Source of the DNA: Streptomyces coeruleorubidus
GTDB lineage: Bacteria > Actinomycetota > Actinomycetes > Streptomycetales > Streptomycetaceae
Direction of reading: 5' to 3'
Assembly (NCBI RefSeq): GCF_028885415.1
Contig: NZ_CP118527.1
Location: forward strand, 7,254,001 to 7,318,000
DNA: 64,000 nucleotides
Each line of letters begins with the position of its first letter. Position 1 is the first letter of the stretch. A program made the position numbers and the translations under genes. Below are positions 9,201-16,687 of this stretch, in pieces. Under the pieces are notes generated by a model, which saw nothing but the letters and a program-made list of their open reading frames with translations, searched no databases and was not told the origin of the DNA.

Positions 9201-9989
9201 CGGCCCGACCAGCAGGTTCGCGTGACTGACCGCCTCCGCCAGCTCCCGGTGTTCGGCACAGTGGCCGTAGAAGTCGCCGCGCACCGCGACCACCACCCGC
9301 AGGCGGCTCTCCGGCTCCCGCGCGCCGAGCAGCAGATCCAGGAAACGGTCCCGCTCCTCGCGGTCGTGGCAGAGGGTGAACAGCTCCTCGAACTGGTCGA
9401 CGATCACCCAGGTGTCCAGCTCACCGTCCCGGGGAACGAGCGCCTGCCCGTGTGCGTGGGCGGGCCGTTCGCCGGGCGTGAGGACCCGGACCACCGCCGG
9501 CCGGTCGGCGCCCCCGCCCGCCCGCAGCAGCGGGATGAGGCCGGCCCGGATCAGTGAGGACTTCCCGCTGCCGGAGGGCCCGAACACCGCCGCGAAGCGG
9601 TGCGCGCGCGCCAGGTTCAGGAGTTCGCGGGCCAGTGCCTCCCGGCCGAAGAACAGGTCGCTGTCGTCCGGTTCGAAGCGGGCCAGCCCACGGTACGGAG
9701 CCCGCTCGTCGGCCGCGGGAGCACGGAGCTCGGCGTCCGCCTCCCGCCAGCGGGCCTCCCACTCGTCCGCGTCGGCGTCGAGCGCCTCCGCGTACGCGCG
9801 CACCACCGCGAGTGTCGGCAGCTGGTCGCCGGCCGCGGCCTGCGACAGCGCGGTCGTGGAGTAGCCCGCCCGCTCGGCCATCTCCCGGTACGGCGGTTTC
9901 CCGGCCTTCTCCCTCAGCAGCCGCAGATCGTGCGCGAGGCGCTGCACCGGACCGGCGCTGGGGTCCACCGGTTTCTCGCGTCGACCCAC
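6231..9989 (-). CDS. HTH-nSTAND1 NTPase-WD40 membrane protein
   Basis: 1252 residues, GTG start with AAAGGTG seven bases upstream. Order of domains: XRE-type helix-turn-helix (about 15-80); nSTAND1 NTPase opening with PYRGLARF...LFFGRE, Walker A GPSGSGKS (137-144) and Walker B TWVIVDQFEEL (193-203); a winged-helix/superhelical part to about 465; a Gln/Glu-rich coiled stretch (470-482); one transmembrane helix (518-538); and a C-terminal beta-propeller of WD40-like repeats (about 600-1230, with recurrent LAFSPDG and LRLWDT units). Such STAND proteins are signal-transduction or conflict ATPases that oligomerise on sensing a ligand. The single helix would place the propeller and the NTPase on opposite sides of the membrane. 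It is monocistronic; the ligand is unknown. Confidence 0.88.
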   Translation of the reverse strand: MGRREKPVDPSAGPVQRLAHDLRLLREKAGKPPYREMAERAGYSTTALSQAAAGDQLPTLAVVRAYAEALDADADEWEARWREADAELRAPAADERAPYRGLARFEPDDSDLFFGREALARELLNLARAHRFAAVFGPSGSGKSSLIRAGLIPLLRAGGGADRPAVVRVLTPGERPAHAHGQALVPRDGELDTWVIVDQFEELFTLCHDREERDRFLDLLLGAREPESRLRVVVAVRGDFYGHCAEHRELAEAVSHANLLVGPMSGEELREVVTGPATAAGLNVERVLTARIIEEVGDRPGALPMLSHALLETWRRRRGRTLTLATYEETGGVRGAIAATAEQVYGELDQSQARTARRILLRLIAPGDRTADTRRPASRAELGPGALDVLERLAAARLVTLDGDTVELAHEALITGWPRLAGWIEESRERLRAQRVLGEAARTWEELDRDPGALLRGARLDRAEELFGRQQEKQQESEENQREGNDDLTRLEWAFLTASAAARDAERDAGTRAARRTRALAIGLCVFLVLALTAGLVAWQRDRVGEEEAAKATARRLATVAESLRATDPRTASLLGAAAWRTAPLTESRSALLGSLAQPERDAFTDPQTGQNVRRFLTDQGRTLLRADGGRVTAWNVADHRRTGAYHLPSDSEATGVGPGGRFLVVTGSASDTLWNLPEGRSVADLGDAELGATAPGGDAYLIQPFDRPGQVQVRRTENGKVLFTTGVSRSLTTAALGRGGRLAALCPAESPPQVWDTVRGRQVPGAWQKADKTVCGTGSGADGGDRLLRLSADGRRLASVHGTAATVWDVGSGRVVADFASGGTTGFAQADLSPDGEFLATTDDQEIAVWQLASGGGQVFHRPLAGAEVTGLTWTPDHGRRILRYLDRATVHTLDLTDRLAAHWQSTPADATLLAPDGTTLATATRSGGGYRLDLRSTGTGAVLARSTLGPLPSLTGDETPLLAFSPDGRTLAVADTTSSGGSLRLRFTVWDVRDRTVRTSFTTSGAADRPVSALALGADGRTLLAARSAGDGEAAEVWDTRTHRTSRTLHGLFGQGVAVRPDGRLLVGSADQYADLSSGKVTGWALADGREVTALAFSPDGTRLAVGDVTGHVTLWDGDLRHTTGVLTGTADTAPSSQTEAVGALAFSSDGGTLAVGGADGTLRLWDTAGQRLLGGDLPTAGDEIRSLAFGGNDGMLYATSPNVVLQRRPIAPDAAVRAICERAGGGLTRVQWRRYVPDSPYRQVCPAAR

Positions 9990-10017
9990 CTGGTGGCACC
10001 TTTCGACCCTCGAACAA

Positions 10018-10043
10018 GAAAACGGAGCTCAACCTACGTTTTC
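10018..10043. promoter_or_regulatory. Inverted repeat upstream of the nSTAND1 gene
   Basis: GAAAACG (10018-10024) and CGTTTTC (10037-10043) form perfect 7-bp arms with a 12-bp spacer, starting 28 bp upstream of the GTG at 9989. The position and the AT-rich arms fit an operator, possibly for the protein's own N-terminal helix-turn-helix. Confidence 0.4.
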
Positions 10044-10182
10044 ACCCGTCCGCAGGCAATCCGGGTTCACCGCGTGCGCCGGGCTTCCTCGGGTTGGTCA
10101 TGGTCAGGTGGGGCTTGCCGCTCGCCGCGCTGTGCACGGTGACCCCAAGCCCGGTCTGGAGTGGGCGCTGCCGGCGCGCCCT

Positions 10183-10197
10183 TACCCTTGAGGCATG
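10183..10197 (+). promoter_or_regulatory. Leaderless promoter of miaB
   Basis: TACCCT (-10 type, 10183-10188) is followed by six bases and the ATG at 10195. No usable Shine-Dalgarno exists, so transcription probably starts on the A of the start codon. Confidence 0.5.
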
Positions 10198-11730
10198 ACC
10201 AGCAGCAGTGACCGGGCCGGAGCAGTGGACGAAGTGGGCGTTACCCGAAGCTACGAGATCCGCACCTACGGGTGTCAGATGAACGTTCACGACTCCGAGC
10301 GATTGGCCGGTCTGCTGGAGGACGCGGGTTACGTGCGCGCCCCCGAAGGAGCCGACGACGCCGACGTCGTCGTCTTCAACACCTGCGCCGTGCGTGAGAA
10401 CGCCGACAACAAGCTCTACGGCAACCTCGGCCACCTGGCGCCCAAGAAGGCCGCCCACCCCGGCATGCAGATCGCGGTCGGCGGCTGTCTGGCACAGAAG
10501 GACCGCGACACCATCGTGAAGAAGGCGCCCTGGGTGGACGTCGTCTTCGGCACGCACAACATCGGCAAGCTGCCGGTCCTGCTGGAACGCGCACGCGTGC
10601 AGGAGGAGGCGCAGGTCGAGATCGCCGAGTCGCTTGAGGCGTTCCCCTCCACACTGCCGACGCGGCGCGAGAGCGCGTACGCGGCCTGGGTCTCCATCTC
10701 CGTGGGCTGCAACAACACCTGCACCTTCTGCATCGTCCCGGCCCTGCGCGGCAAGGAGAAGGACCGCCGCGCCGGCGACATCCTCGCCGAGATCGAGACC
10801 CTGGTCGCCGAGGGGGTCTCCGAGATCACGCTGCTCGGGCAGAACGTCAACGCGTACGGCTCCGACATCGGCGACCGCGAGGCCTTCAGCAAGCTGCTGC
10901 GCGCCTGCGGGAAGATCGAGGGCCTGGAGCGCGTCCGCTTCACCTCCCCGCACCCGCGCGACTTCACCGACGACGTCATCGCCGCCATGGCCGAGACGCC
11001 GAACGTGATGCCGCAGCTGCACATGCCGCTCCAGTCCGGCTCGGACACGGTCCTGAAGGCCATGCGCCGCTCCTACCGCCAGGAGCGCTACCTCGGGATC
11101 ATCGAGAAGGTCCGGGCGGCCATCCCGCACGCGGCGATCAGCACGGACATCATCGTGGGCTTCCCCGGCGAGACCGAGGAGGACTTCGAGCAGACGCTGC
11201 ACGTGGTGCGCGAGGCCCGTTTCGCCCAGGCCTTCACCTTCCAGTACTCCAAGCGCCCGGGCACCCCGGCCGCCGAGATGGACGGCCAGATCCCCAAGAA
11301 GGTCGTCCAGGAGCGCTACGAGCGTCTGGTCGCCCTCCAGGAGGAGATCTCCTGGGAGGAGAACAAGAAGCAGGTCGGCCGCACGCTGGAGCTGATGGTC
11401 GCCGAGGGCGAGGGCCGCAAGGACGACACCACCCACCGCCTGTCCGGCCGCGCCCCCGACAACCGCCTGGTCCACTTCACCAAGCCGGACCAGGAGGTCC
11501 GCCCCGGCGACGTGGTCACGGTCGAGATCACCTACGCCGCCCCGCACCACCTCCTCGCCGAGGGCCCCGTGCTGGACGTGCGCCGCACGCGCGCGGGCGA
11601 CGCCTGGGAGAAGCGCGACGCCGAGAAGGCGGGCAAGCAGGCCCAGTCGGCCGGCGTGCTCCTGGGCCTGCCGAAGATCGGTGTCCCCGAGCCGCTGCCG
11701 GTGGCGACGACGGGCTGCGGCTGCGACTGA
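10195..11730 (+). CDS. miaB: tRNA-2-methylthio-N6-dimethylallyladenosine synthase
   Basis: 511 residues. MiaB is a radical-SAM methylthiotransferase that adds the 2-methylthio group to i6A37 in tRNAs reading UNN codons. The N-terminal UPF0004 domain has the three cluster cysteines Cys27 (YGCQMN), Cys64 (NTCAVRENA) and Cys98 (GGCLAQ). The radical-SAM motif CxxxCxxC is at Cys172, Cys176 and Cys179 (GCNNTCTFC). A TRAM domain follows (about 390-460). The tail ends in GCGCD, beyond the usual family end. miaA, which makes its substrate modification, lies 2 kb downstream on the same strand. Confidence 0.97.
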   Translation: MTSSSDRAGAVDEVGVTRSYEIRTYGCQMNVHDSERLAGLLEDAGYVRAPEGADDADVVVFNTCAVRENADNKLYGNLGHLAPKKAAHPGMQIAVGGCLAQKDRDTIVKKAPWVDVVFGTHNIGKLPVLLERARVQEEAQVEIAESLEAFPSTLPTRRESAYAAWVSISVGCNNTCTFCIVPALRGKEKDRRAGDILAEIETLVAEGVSEITLLGQNVNAYGSDIGDREAFSKLLRACGKIEGLERVRFTSPHPRDFTDDVIAAMAETPNVMPQLHMPLQSGSDTVLKAMRRSYRQERYLGIIEKVRAAIPHAAISTDIIVGFPGETEEDFEQTLHVVREARFAQAFTFQYSKRPGTPAAEMDGQIPKKVVQERYERLVALQEEISWEENKKQVGRTLELMVAEGEGRKDDTTHRLSGRAPDNRLVHFTKPDQEVRPGDVVTVEITYAAPHHLLAEGPVLDVRRTRAGDAWEKRDAEKAGKQAQSAGVLLGLPKIGVPEPLPVATTGCGCD

Positions 11731-12078
11731 GCCGGGCTGGGGTTGGGGCTGAGTGCGGCTGGGCCGGGCCGCGGCCGGTGCTGATTGCGCCTGAGCCGAA
11801 GTGCGGCCGCGGCCGGTGAAATGACGCGACTGGGGCCTGGCTGCCGGTTGGCTCAGGGCCGTGGTTGCCTCCGGCGGCGGCTGAGTCCCCGCTGGGGCGG
11901 AGTCGGTCCGGGGCTGGGGCACTCGGCCCGTGTGCTGCCGGGCCGGCGTCCTGTGTCCGGCCGGACTTGTGACCTGCTGCCTTCGTGCCGGGCCGGGCTG
12001 CGTCCGGCGCCTGCGGCGAGCACGAGGCCGGGGCCGCCACCTGCGTGCGGGCGGCCCTCGAGGGTTACCCTGCCGATC
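11731..12078. other. Intergenic region, G-rich simple sequence
   Basis: 348 bases between miaB and the next gene. It is rich in GGCCGCGGCCGG- and GGCTGGGG-type simple sequence, and the block GCCGCGGCCGGTG occurs twice near 11770 and 11810. I see no gene or clear terminator. A -10-like TACCCT near its right end (12066-12071) serves the next gene. Confidence 0.4.
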
Positions 12079-12792
12079 ATGCTTGTCGCCGCCGCTGTCT
12101 GCCCCTGCCCGCCCCTCCTGGTGCCCGACGTCGCCGCGGGCGCCGCCCCGGAGCTGGACGCCGCGCGGGCCGCCTGCAGCGACGCGCTGGGCGTGCTCGC
12201 CGCGGCCCGGCCCGGTCGGCTCGTGGTCGTCGGGCCGGTGGAGAGCGCCGGGCCCGAGACGTACCCGGAGGGCACGCGGGGCTCGTTCCGCGGGTTCGGC
12301 GTCGATCTCGACGTACGGCTGGGACCGGACGAGGGCATGCCCACGGAACAACGGCTGCCGTACTCGCTGGCGGTGGCCGCCTGGCTGCTGGAGCGGACAG
12401 GTTGGTCCGACGCCCCGGTCGAGGGACTCGGCGTGGGGGACCGGCTCGCGCCCGAGCGGTGTGCCCGGATCGGGCGGGACCTCGCAGCAGCGGCCGAGCG
12501 GGTCGCGCTGTTGGTGATGGGTGACGCCAGCGCCTGCCGGACGCTCAAGGCCCCGGGATATCTGGACGAACGCGCGGCGCCCTTCGACGCGGAGGTCGCA
12601 CGCGCACTCGGCACGGCGGACGTGGCCGCGCTCATGACGCTGGACACAGGACTGGCGCACGACCTGAAGGCTTCCGGCCGGGCCCCCTGGCAGGTCCTGG
12701 CAGGCGCGGCCGAGGGCGTGGACGTCGGCGGATCACTGCTGTACGAGGACGCGCCGTGCGGGGTGGGATACATCGTGGCCACCTGGGCGTAG
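12079..12792 (+). CDS. LigB-like class III extradiol dioxygenase-fold protein
   Basis: 237 residues from the ATG at 12079. The sequence begins MLVAAAVCPCPPLLVPDVA and later has LVVVGPVES, LLVMGDASACR and DVGGSLLYEDAPCGVGYIVATW, as in the conserved actinobacterial proteins annotated as class III extradiol dioxygenase subunit B-like. In true dioxygenases of this fold an early His pair binds iron; here the corresponding N-terminal loop is CPCPP, so catalysis is doubtful. TACCCT lies seven bases before the ATG and there is no Shine-Dalgarno, so the mRNA is probably leaderless. It sits consistently between miaB and miaA in this genus, but its role is not known. Confidence 0.8.
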   Translation: MLVAAAVCPCPPLLVPDVAAGAAPELDAARAACSDALGVLAAARPGRLVVVGPVESAGPETYPEGTRGSFRGFGVDLDVRLGPDEGMPTEQRLPYSLAVAAWLLERTGWSDAPVEGLGVGDRLAPERCARIGRDLAAAAERVALLVMGDASACRTLKAPGYLDERAAPFDAEVARALGTADVAALMTLDTGLAHDLKASGRAPWQVLAGAAEGVDVGGSLLYEDAPCGVGYIVATWA

Positions 12793-12928
12793 ACCCGGCG
12801 GCGGGGCGGCCCCGACGGCGGGCACGGGAAACGGCGGACGGCCGGGAGCCGTCGTGCTCCACGGCCGTCCGCCGATGTGTCCTTCGGTGTGCCGGTGTGT
12901 GTTCAGGACCTTCTGCGTCGATGTGCGC

Positions 12929-13300
12929 TCAGGAAGTGGGCGGTGGTGCGTCCGGCGGCGGGGTGCCTCCGGCGTCCCGCGGCGGCGCCGCACGGCCCGT
13001 ATCCGGCGGCGTGGTGCCACCCGCACCCGGCGGCGTGGTGCCGCCCGCGCCGGGCGGCGGTGGCGTGCCGCCCGCGTCCGGTCCGCTGTCGCCCTGGTGC
13101 GCGAGTCGGTCCATGGCGCCCTTGGCCTTGCCCGTGCCCGACCGGATCCTGTCGCTGTACTTGCCCTTGGTCCGCTTGTCGACGACCTGCGCGGCCTTGT
13201 CGAGGCCGTGCTGGATCTTGTCCTCGTGCCGCTGCGCGAGGTCCGAGACCTTGCCCTTGGCCGGGCCCAGCTTGGCCTTCACATTGTCCAGGAGACCCAT
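12929..13300 (-). CDS. MT0933-type antitoxin-family small protein
   Basis: 123 residues, ATG with AAGGTG four bases upstream. The first 70 residues match the MT0933_antitox family: MGLLDNVKAKLGPAKGKVSDLA, then a helical KIQHGLDKAAQVVDKRTKGKYSDRI segment. The remainder is a low-complexity Gly/Pro/Thr tail built of GGTTPPG-like repeats, likely disordered. In mycobacteria the family name comes from a proposed antitoxin, but no toxin partner is encoded here; the gene upstream in the same direction is an acidic, Ala/Glu-rich protein. The antitoxin role is therefore an annotation carried by the family, not something this locus supports. Confidence 0.75.
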   Translation of the reverse strand: MGLLDNVKAKLGPAKGKVSDLAQRHEDKIQHGLDKAAQVVDKRTKGKYSDRIRSGTGKAKGAMDRLAHQGDSGPDAGGTPPPPGAGGTTPPGAGGTTPPDTGRAAPPRDAGGTPPPDAPPPTS

Positions 13301-13326
13301 GGTTCACCTTCCCTCGCGCGGGGCGG

Positions 13327-13599
13327 TCACGTACGGGCGCCCTCGCCGGCCTCGTTGTCGGCCGCCTTGTCGGTGGACTGCTGCTTCGGGATGTCGACGC
13401 CTTCGCTCTCGGTGGCCTCGGCCGCCTCAGCCGCCGGCTCGGCCGCTTCCGCTGGTCCGTCAGCCCCCTTCACCGCTGCCTCTGCCCCCGCCGTTTCCTC
13501 CGCCTCGGTCCCGGCCGTCGCCTTGTCGGCCTGAGCCTCGGCAGCAGGCGTCTCCTCCGTGGCCTTGGACCGCCGGAGAAGTCGTGCAAAAACGCCCAT
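13327..13599 (-). CDS. Small acidic Ala/Glu-rich protein
   Basis: 90 residues from the ATG at 13599 (GGAG five bases upstream). It begins with a basic, hydrophobic MGVFARLLRRSK, then becomes a strongly acidic Ala/Glu/Thr-rich chain with no predicted globular core. It ends 26 bases before the start of the MT0933-family gene, so the two form an operon divergent from miaA. Homologues in this genus are sometimes labelled gliding motility protein, for which I see no support. Confidence 0.6.
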   Translation of the reverse strand: MGVFARLLRRSKATEETPAAEAQADKATAGTEAEETAGAEAAVKGADGPAEAAEPAAEAAEATESEGVDIPKQQSTDKAADNEAGEGART

Positions 13600-13781
13600 A
13601 TCCACTCCATACGTTACTCGTGCGGGCGAAATCCCGCGTCGCCCGGTGCGTCGGTTTGCGCGACCCGGGCCACCGCCATGGCGATCCGGCGGCAGGAACC
13701 TCGCAACGGGCAACGACCCCGGGGTCGTGGCGTCACGTAACTCGTTCGAGAGCGGGGTTCGAGGTTTGCGAGACTGGGTCG

Positions 13782-14720
13782 GTGAGCAGTGCACCCCCCG
13801 CCCCCCGCGTCATCGCCGTCGTCGGACCAACTGCGGCCGGAAAGTCCGATCTGGGCGTCTTCCTGGCCCAGCGTCTCGGCGGTGAGGTCGTCAACGCCGA
13901 CTCCATGCAGCTCTACCGAGGGATGGACATCGGCACCGCCAAGCTGACGCCCGAGGAGCGCGGCGGCGTCCCCCACCACCTCCTGGACATCTGGGACGTG
14001 ACCGTCACGGCGTCCGTCGCCGAGTACCAGCGCCTGGCCCGCGAGCGGATCGAGGCCCTGCTCGCCGAAGGCCGCTGGCCGATCCTGGTCGGCGGCTCCG
14101 GACTGTATGTGCGCGGGGCCGTCGACAACCTGGAGTTCCCCGGCACCGACCCCGAGGTCCGCGCCCGCCTGGAGGAGGAACTCACGCTGCGCGGCTCCGG
14201 CGCGCTGCACGCCCGGCTGGCCGCCGCCGACCCCGAGGCCGCGCGGGCGATCCTGCCGAGCAACGGCCGCCGGGTCGTCCGGGCCCTGGAGGTGATCGAG
14301 ATCACCGGCAGGCCCTTCACCGCCAATCTCCCCGGCCACGACTCCGTGTACGACACGATCCAGATCGGCGTCGACGTGGCCCGGCCCGAGCTGGACGAGC
14401 GCATTGCGCGCCGGGTCGACCGGATGTGGGAGGCCGGCCTCGTGGACGAGGTGCGCGCACTCGAAGCGCAGGGGTTGCGCGAGGGGCGTACTGCCTCACG
14501 CGCGCTCGGCTACCAGCAGGTGCTCGCGGCGCTCGCCGGGGAGTGCACGCTGGAGGACGCGCGGGTCGAAACCGTGCGTGCCACCAAGCGTTTCGCGCGC
14601 CGTCAGGATTCATGGTTCAGGCGCGATCCCCGGGTGCACTGGTTGAGTGGGGCTGCGGCCGATCTCACAGAACTTCCGCAGCTCGCGCTGTCTTTGGTCG
14701 AACGACCGGTTACAGCCTGA
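13782..14720 (+). CDS. miaA: tRNA dimethylallyltransferase
   Basis: 312 residues from the GTG at 13782, chosen because the P-loop follows at the family's usual distance. MiaA transfers a dimethylallyl group to A37 of tRNAs reading UNN codons; MiaB then thiomethylates it. Visible features are the P-loop GPTAAGKS (15-22), the catalytic Asp in NADSMQLYRGMDIGT, GGSGLYVRG, and the C-terminal ALGYQQ and TKRFARRQDSWFRRD motifs. Length is normal. The frame is open far upstream, but that part is antisense to the small operon and is not coding. Confidence 0.95.
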   Translation: MSSAPPAPRVIAVVGPTAAGKSDLGVFLAQRLGGEVVNADSMQLYRGMDIGTAKLTPEERGGVPHHLLDIWDVTVTASVAEYQRLARERIEALLAEGRWPILVGGSGLYVRGAVDNLEFPGTDPEVRARLEEELTLRGSGALHARLAAADPEAARAILPSNGRRVVRALEVIEITGRPFTANLPGHDSVYDTIQIGVDVARPELDERIARRVDRMWEAGLVDEVRALEAQGLREGRTASRALGYQQVLAALAGECTLEDARVETVRATKRFARRQDSWFRRDPRVHWLSGAAADLTELPQLALSLVERPVTA

Positions 14721-14822
14721 TCACGTCATGGCATCGGGACGCCCAGGCCGTCATCCGGGCTTGCGACGGCGTGCCATCATCGAGCTTCGATCGACCGAGC
14801 TGAGTCCTAGTTGGGAGGGCGC

Positions 14823-15377
14823 GTGGCGATGGAGGCCGGCCCTCGCGACACCGCACAAGGCACCGATCACATCACCGCCGACCGGGATGAACCGGAGCGC
14901 CGGGATGAACCGGAACGCCGGAACGACCCGGAGCTCGGGGACGGACCGGACCAGGAGTCGGACCGTCTCAGCTCCGACGGGCCCGACGAGACGCAGGGCG
15001 TGACGGACGACGGCCCCGAGCCCGAGGAGATGTTCGCGGGCGAGGTCGAGGTCGAGCTGCGCCCGCAGCGCCGGCTGCGCATCTGGCAGCTCGCGCCCAT
15101 CGTGAGCCTGGCCGCGCTCGGCTCCCTGATGTTCGCGTTCCCGCTCGCCTTCGACTTCGGCGACAGCGGGGCCGTGATCGCCATGCTCGGGCTGCTGATC
15201 TGCTCGTGCGCGGCCGGCTGGGGCATGACGGCCGCCCGCCGCGTGGGCCACACCTGGCCGGGCCTGCCGGCCCGGGGTTCCGGCCGCAGACCGGACTGGC
15301 GGGTCGTACTCGCGTACGCCGTCATGGTGGCTGCGGTAGTAGTGCTGGCCGTGTGGCGAGTGGCAAGGCTCCGCTAG
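14823..15377 (+). CDS. Conserved membrane protein with acidic N-terminus
   Basis: 184 residues from the GTG at 14823; an ATG two codons later is the alternative, and both are served by GGGAGG at 14813-14818. The first 85 residues are hydrophilic and charged, including the imperfect repeat DEPERRDEPERRNDPE. Three transmembrane helices follow (LAPIVSLAALGSLMFAFPLAF; AVIAMLGLLICSCAAGWGMTA; VLAYAVMVAAVVVLAVWRVA). It lies between miaA and dapF, and I know of no assigned function. The hairpin repeat just after its stop may terminate its transcript. Confidence 0.75.
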   Translation: MAMEAGPRDTAQGTDHITADRDEPERRDEPERRNDPELGDGPDQESDRLSSDGPDETQGVTDDGPEPEEMFAGEVEVELRPQRRLRIWQLAPIVSLAALGSLMFAFPLAFDFGDSGAVIAMLGLLICSCAAGWGMTAARRVGHTWPGLPARGSGRRPDWRVVLAYAVMVAAVVVLAVWRVARLR

Positions 15378-15393
15378 AGCGCCGCATGCTGGA

Positions 15394-15445
15394 GCGCCCC
15401 GAAGGGGCGCGGGGAACTGCGCGACAAGCCACGACGCACCCGCAC
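15394..15445 (+). repeat. Streptomyces GCGCCCC-hairpin intergenic repeat
   Basis: GCGCCCC-GAA-GGGGCGC (15394-15410) forms a perfect 7-bp hairpin. It is followed by the tail GGGGAACTGCGCGACAAGCC and ACGACGCACCCGCAC. I recall this combination as a widespread dispersed repeat in Streptomyces genomes. Lying 17 bp after a stop codon, it could also terminate transcription. Confidence 0.6.
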
Positions 15446-15505
15446 ACCGCGAAGCATCCGCACACCCATGACTGCTCCGCACGGCCCTCCCCGCGGAGCA
15501 GACCG

Positions 15506-15520
15506 TACGATCGAGGAATG
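15506..15520 (+). promoter_or_regulatory. Leaderless promoter of dapF
   Basis: TACGAT (15506-15511) is followed by CGAGGA and the ATG at 15518. The purine run is too close to the ATG to act as a Shine-Dalgarno, so a transcript starting at the ATG is likely. Confidence 0.45.
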
Positions 15521-16390
15521 AGCACGCGGATCGCCTTCCTCAAGGGTCACGGCACCGAGAACGACTTCGTGATCGTCCCGGACCCCGAGAACGCCATCGA
15601 CCTGCCCCCGGCCGCCGTCGCGATCCTCTGCGACCGCCGCGCGGGCATCGGCGGTGACGGACTGCTGCACGTGGTGCGGTCCGCCGCGCACCCCGAGGCC
15701 CGGCACATGGCGCCCGAGGCGGAGTGGTTCATGGACTACCGCAACGGCGACGGCTCGATCGCGGAGATGTGCGGCAACGGCGTGCGGGTCTTCGCGCGCT
15801 ACCTCCAGCGCGCCGGACATGTCACCGAAGGAGACCTCGCGGTCGCCACGCGCGGGGGCGTGAAGACCGTGCACATCGCCAAGGACGGTGACGTCACCGT
15901 GGGCATGGGCAAGGCGGTGCTCCCCGAGGGCGACGTCACGGTGAGCGTCGGCGAGCGCAGCTGGCCCGCGCGGAACGTGAACATGGGCAACCCGCACGCG
16001 GTCGCCTTCGTGGACGACCTGTCCCACGCCGGTGACCTGCTCTCCCCGCCGCCCTTCAGCCCGGCAGCCGCCTACCCGGACGGTGTGAACGTCGAGTTCG
16101 TGGTCGACCGCGGCCCCGGGCACGTCGCGCTCCGCGTGCACGAGCGCGGCTCCGGCGAGACCCGCTCCTGCGGCACGGGCGCGTGCGCGGTCGCCGTGGC
16201 CACCGCCCGCCGCGACGGGGCCGACCCGACGGCCACCGGCACCCCGGCGACGTACACCGTGGACGTGCCCGGCGGCACCCTGGTGATCACCGAGCGGCCC
16301 GACGGCGAGATCGAGATGACGGGCCCTGCCGTGATCGTGGCCGAGGGCGAGATCGACGCGGAGTGGCTGGAAGCGGCCGCGGCGGCATGA
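15518..16390 (+). CDS. dapF: Diaminopimelate epimerase
   Basis: 290 residues. DapF converts LL- to meso-diaminopimelate, the last step before lysine; Streptomyces walls use the LL form. Both catalytic cysteines are present: Cys85 in EMCGNGVR and Cys218 in SCGTGACA. The substrate-binding KGHGTENDFV motif starts the protein and NMGNPHAV is intact. The length is typical. The gene is probably monocistronic, with the repeat element upstream and 297 bp before the next gene. Confidence 0.96.
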   Translation: MSTRIAFLKGHGTENDFVIVPDPENAIDLPPAAVAILCDRRAGIGGDGLLHVVRSAAHPEARHMAPEAEWFMDYRNGDGSIAEMCGNGVRVFARYLQRAGHVTEGDLAVATRGGVKTVHIAKDGDVTVGMGKAVLPEGDVTVSVGERSWPARNVNMGNPHAVAFVDDLSHAGDLLSPPPFSPAAAYPDGVNVEFVVDRGPGHVALRVHERGSGETRSCGTGACAVAVATARRDGADPTATGTPATYTVDVPGGTLVITERPDGEIEMTGPAVIVAEGEIDAEWLEAAAAA

Positions 16391-16687
16391 GCGGGATCCG
16401 ACCGGCCTGAAACACCCACGCGCTGTCGGCCACTCGACCCGAAACAGCCGTCGGTAACCGGCCACTTGGCGTGAAAGAGACCGTCGAGGTCATGACGTAC
16501 GAGGGCACAAACCTCACATTCGTCCCTCGAATGGGTGATCAGTTTCACGCTCGGCGAGAGGCGGTCAGTCGGGCGTGGTGGGCTCGGTAGCATCAAGCAC
16601 CGGCCCGGACGGGGGACCGAAGCCGCCCCGTGAGCCGTGTCCGCCCTGGGGCACCCCGTCCGCCGGTCCACGCAGCCGGAGGTGCCC

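Noticed and set aside
6363..9557. 1064-codon open frame opposite the nSTAND1 gene
   Set aside because: It is a Gly/Arg/Ala-rich shadow with no domain, lying opposite a protein with clear Walker and WD40 motifs.
10042..12660. 872-codon open frame on the minus strand across miaB and the LigB-like gene
   Set aside because: It is antisense to miaB, whose catalytic motifs are complete. The composition (Val/Gly/Asp/Leu/Arg only) is the usual shadow of high-GC third codon positions.
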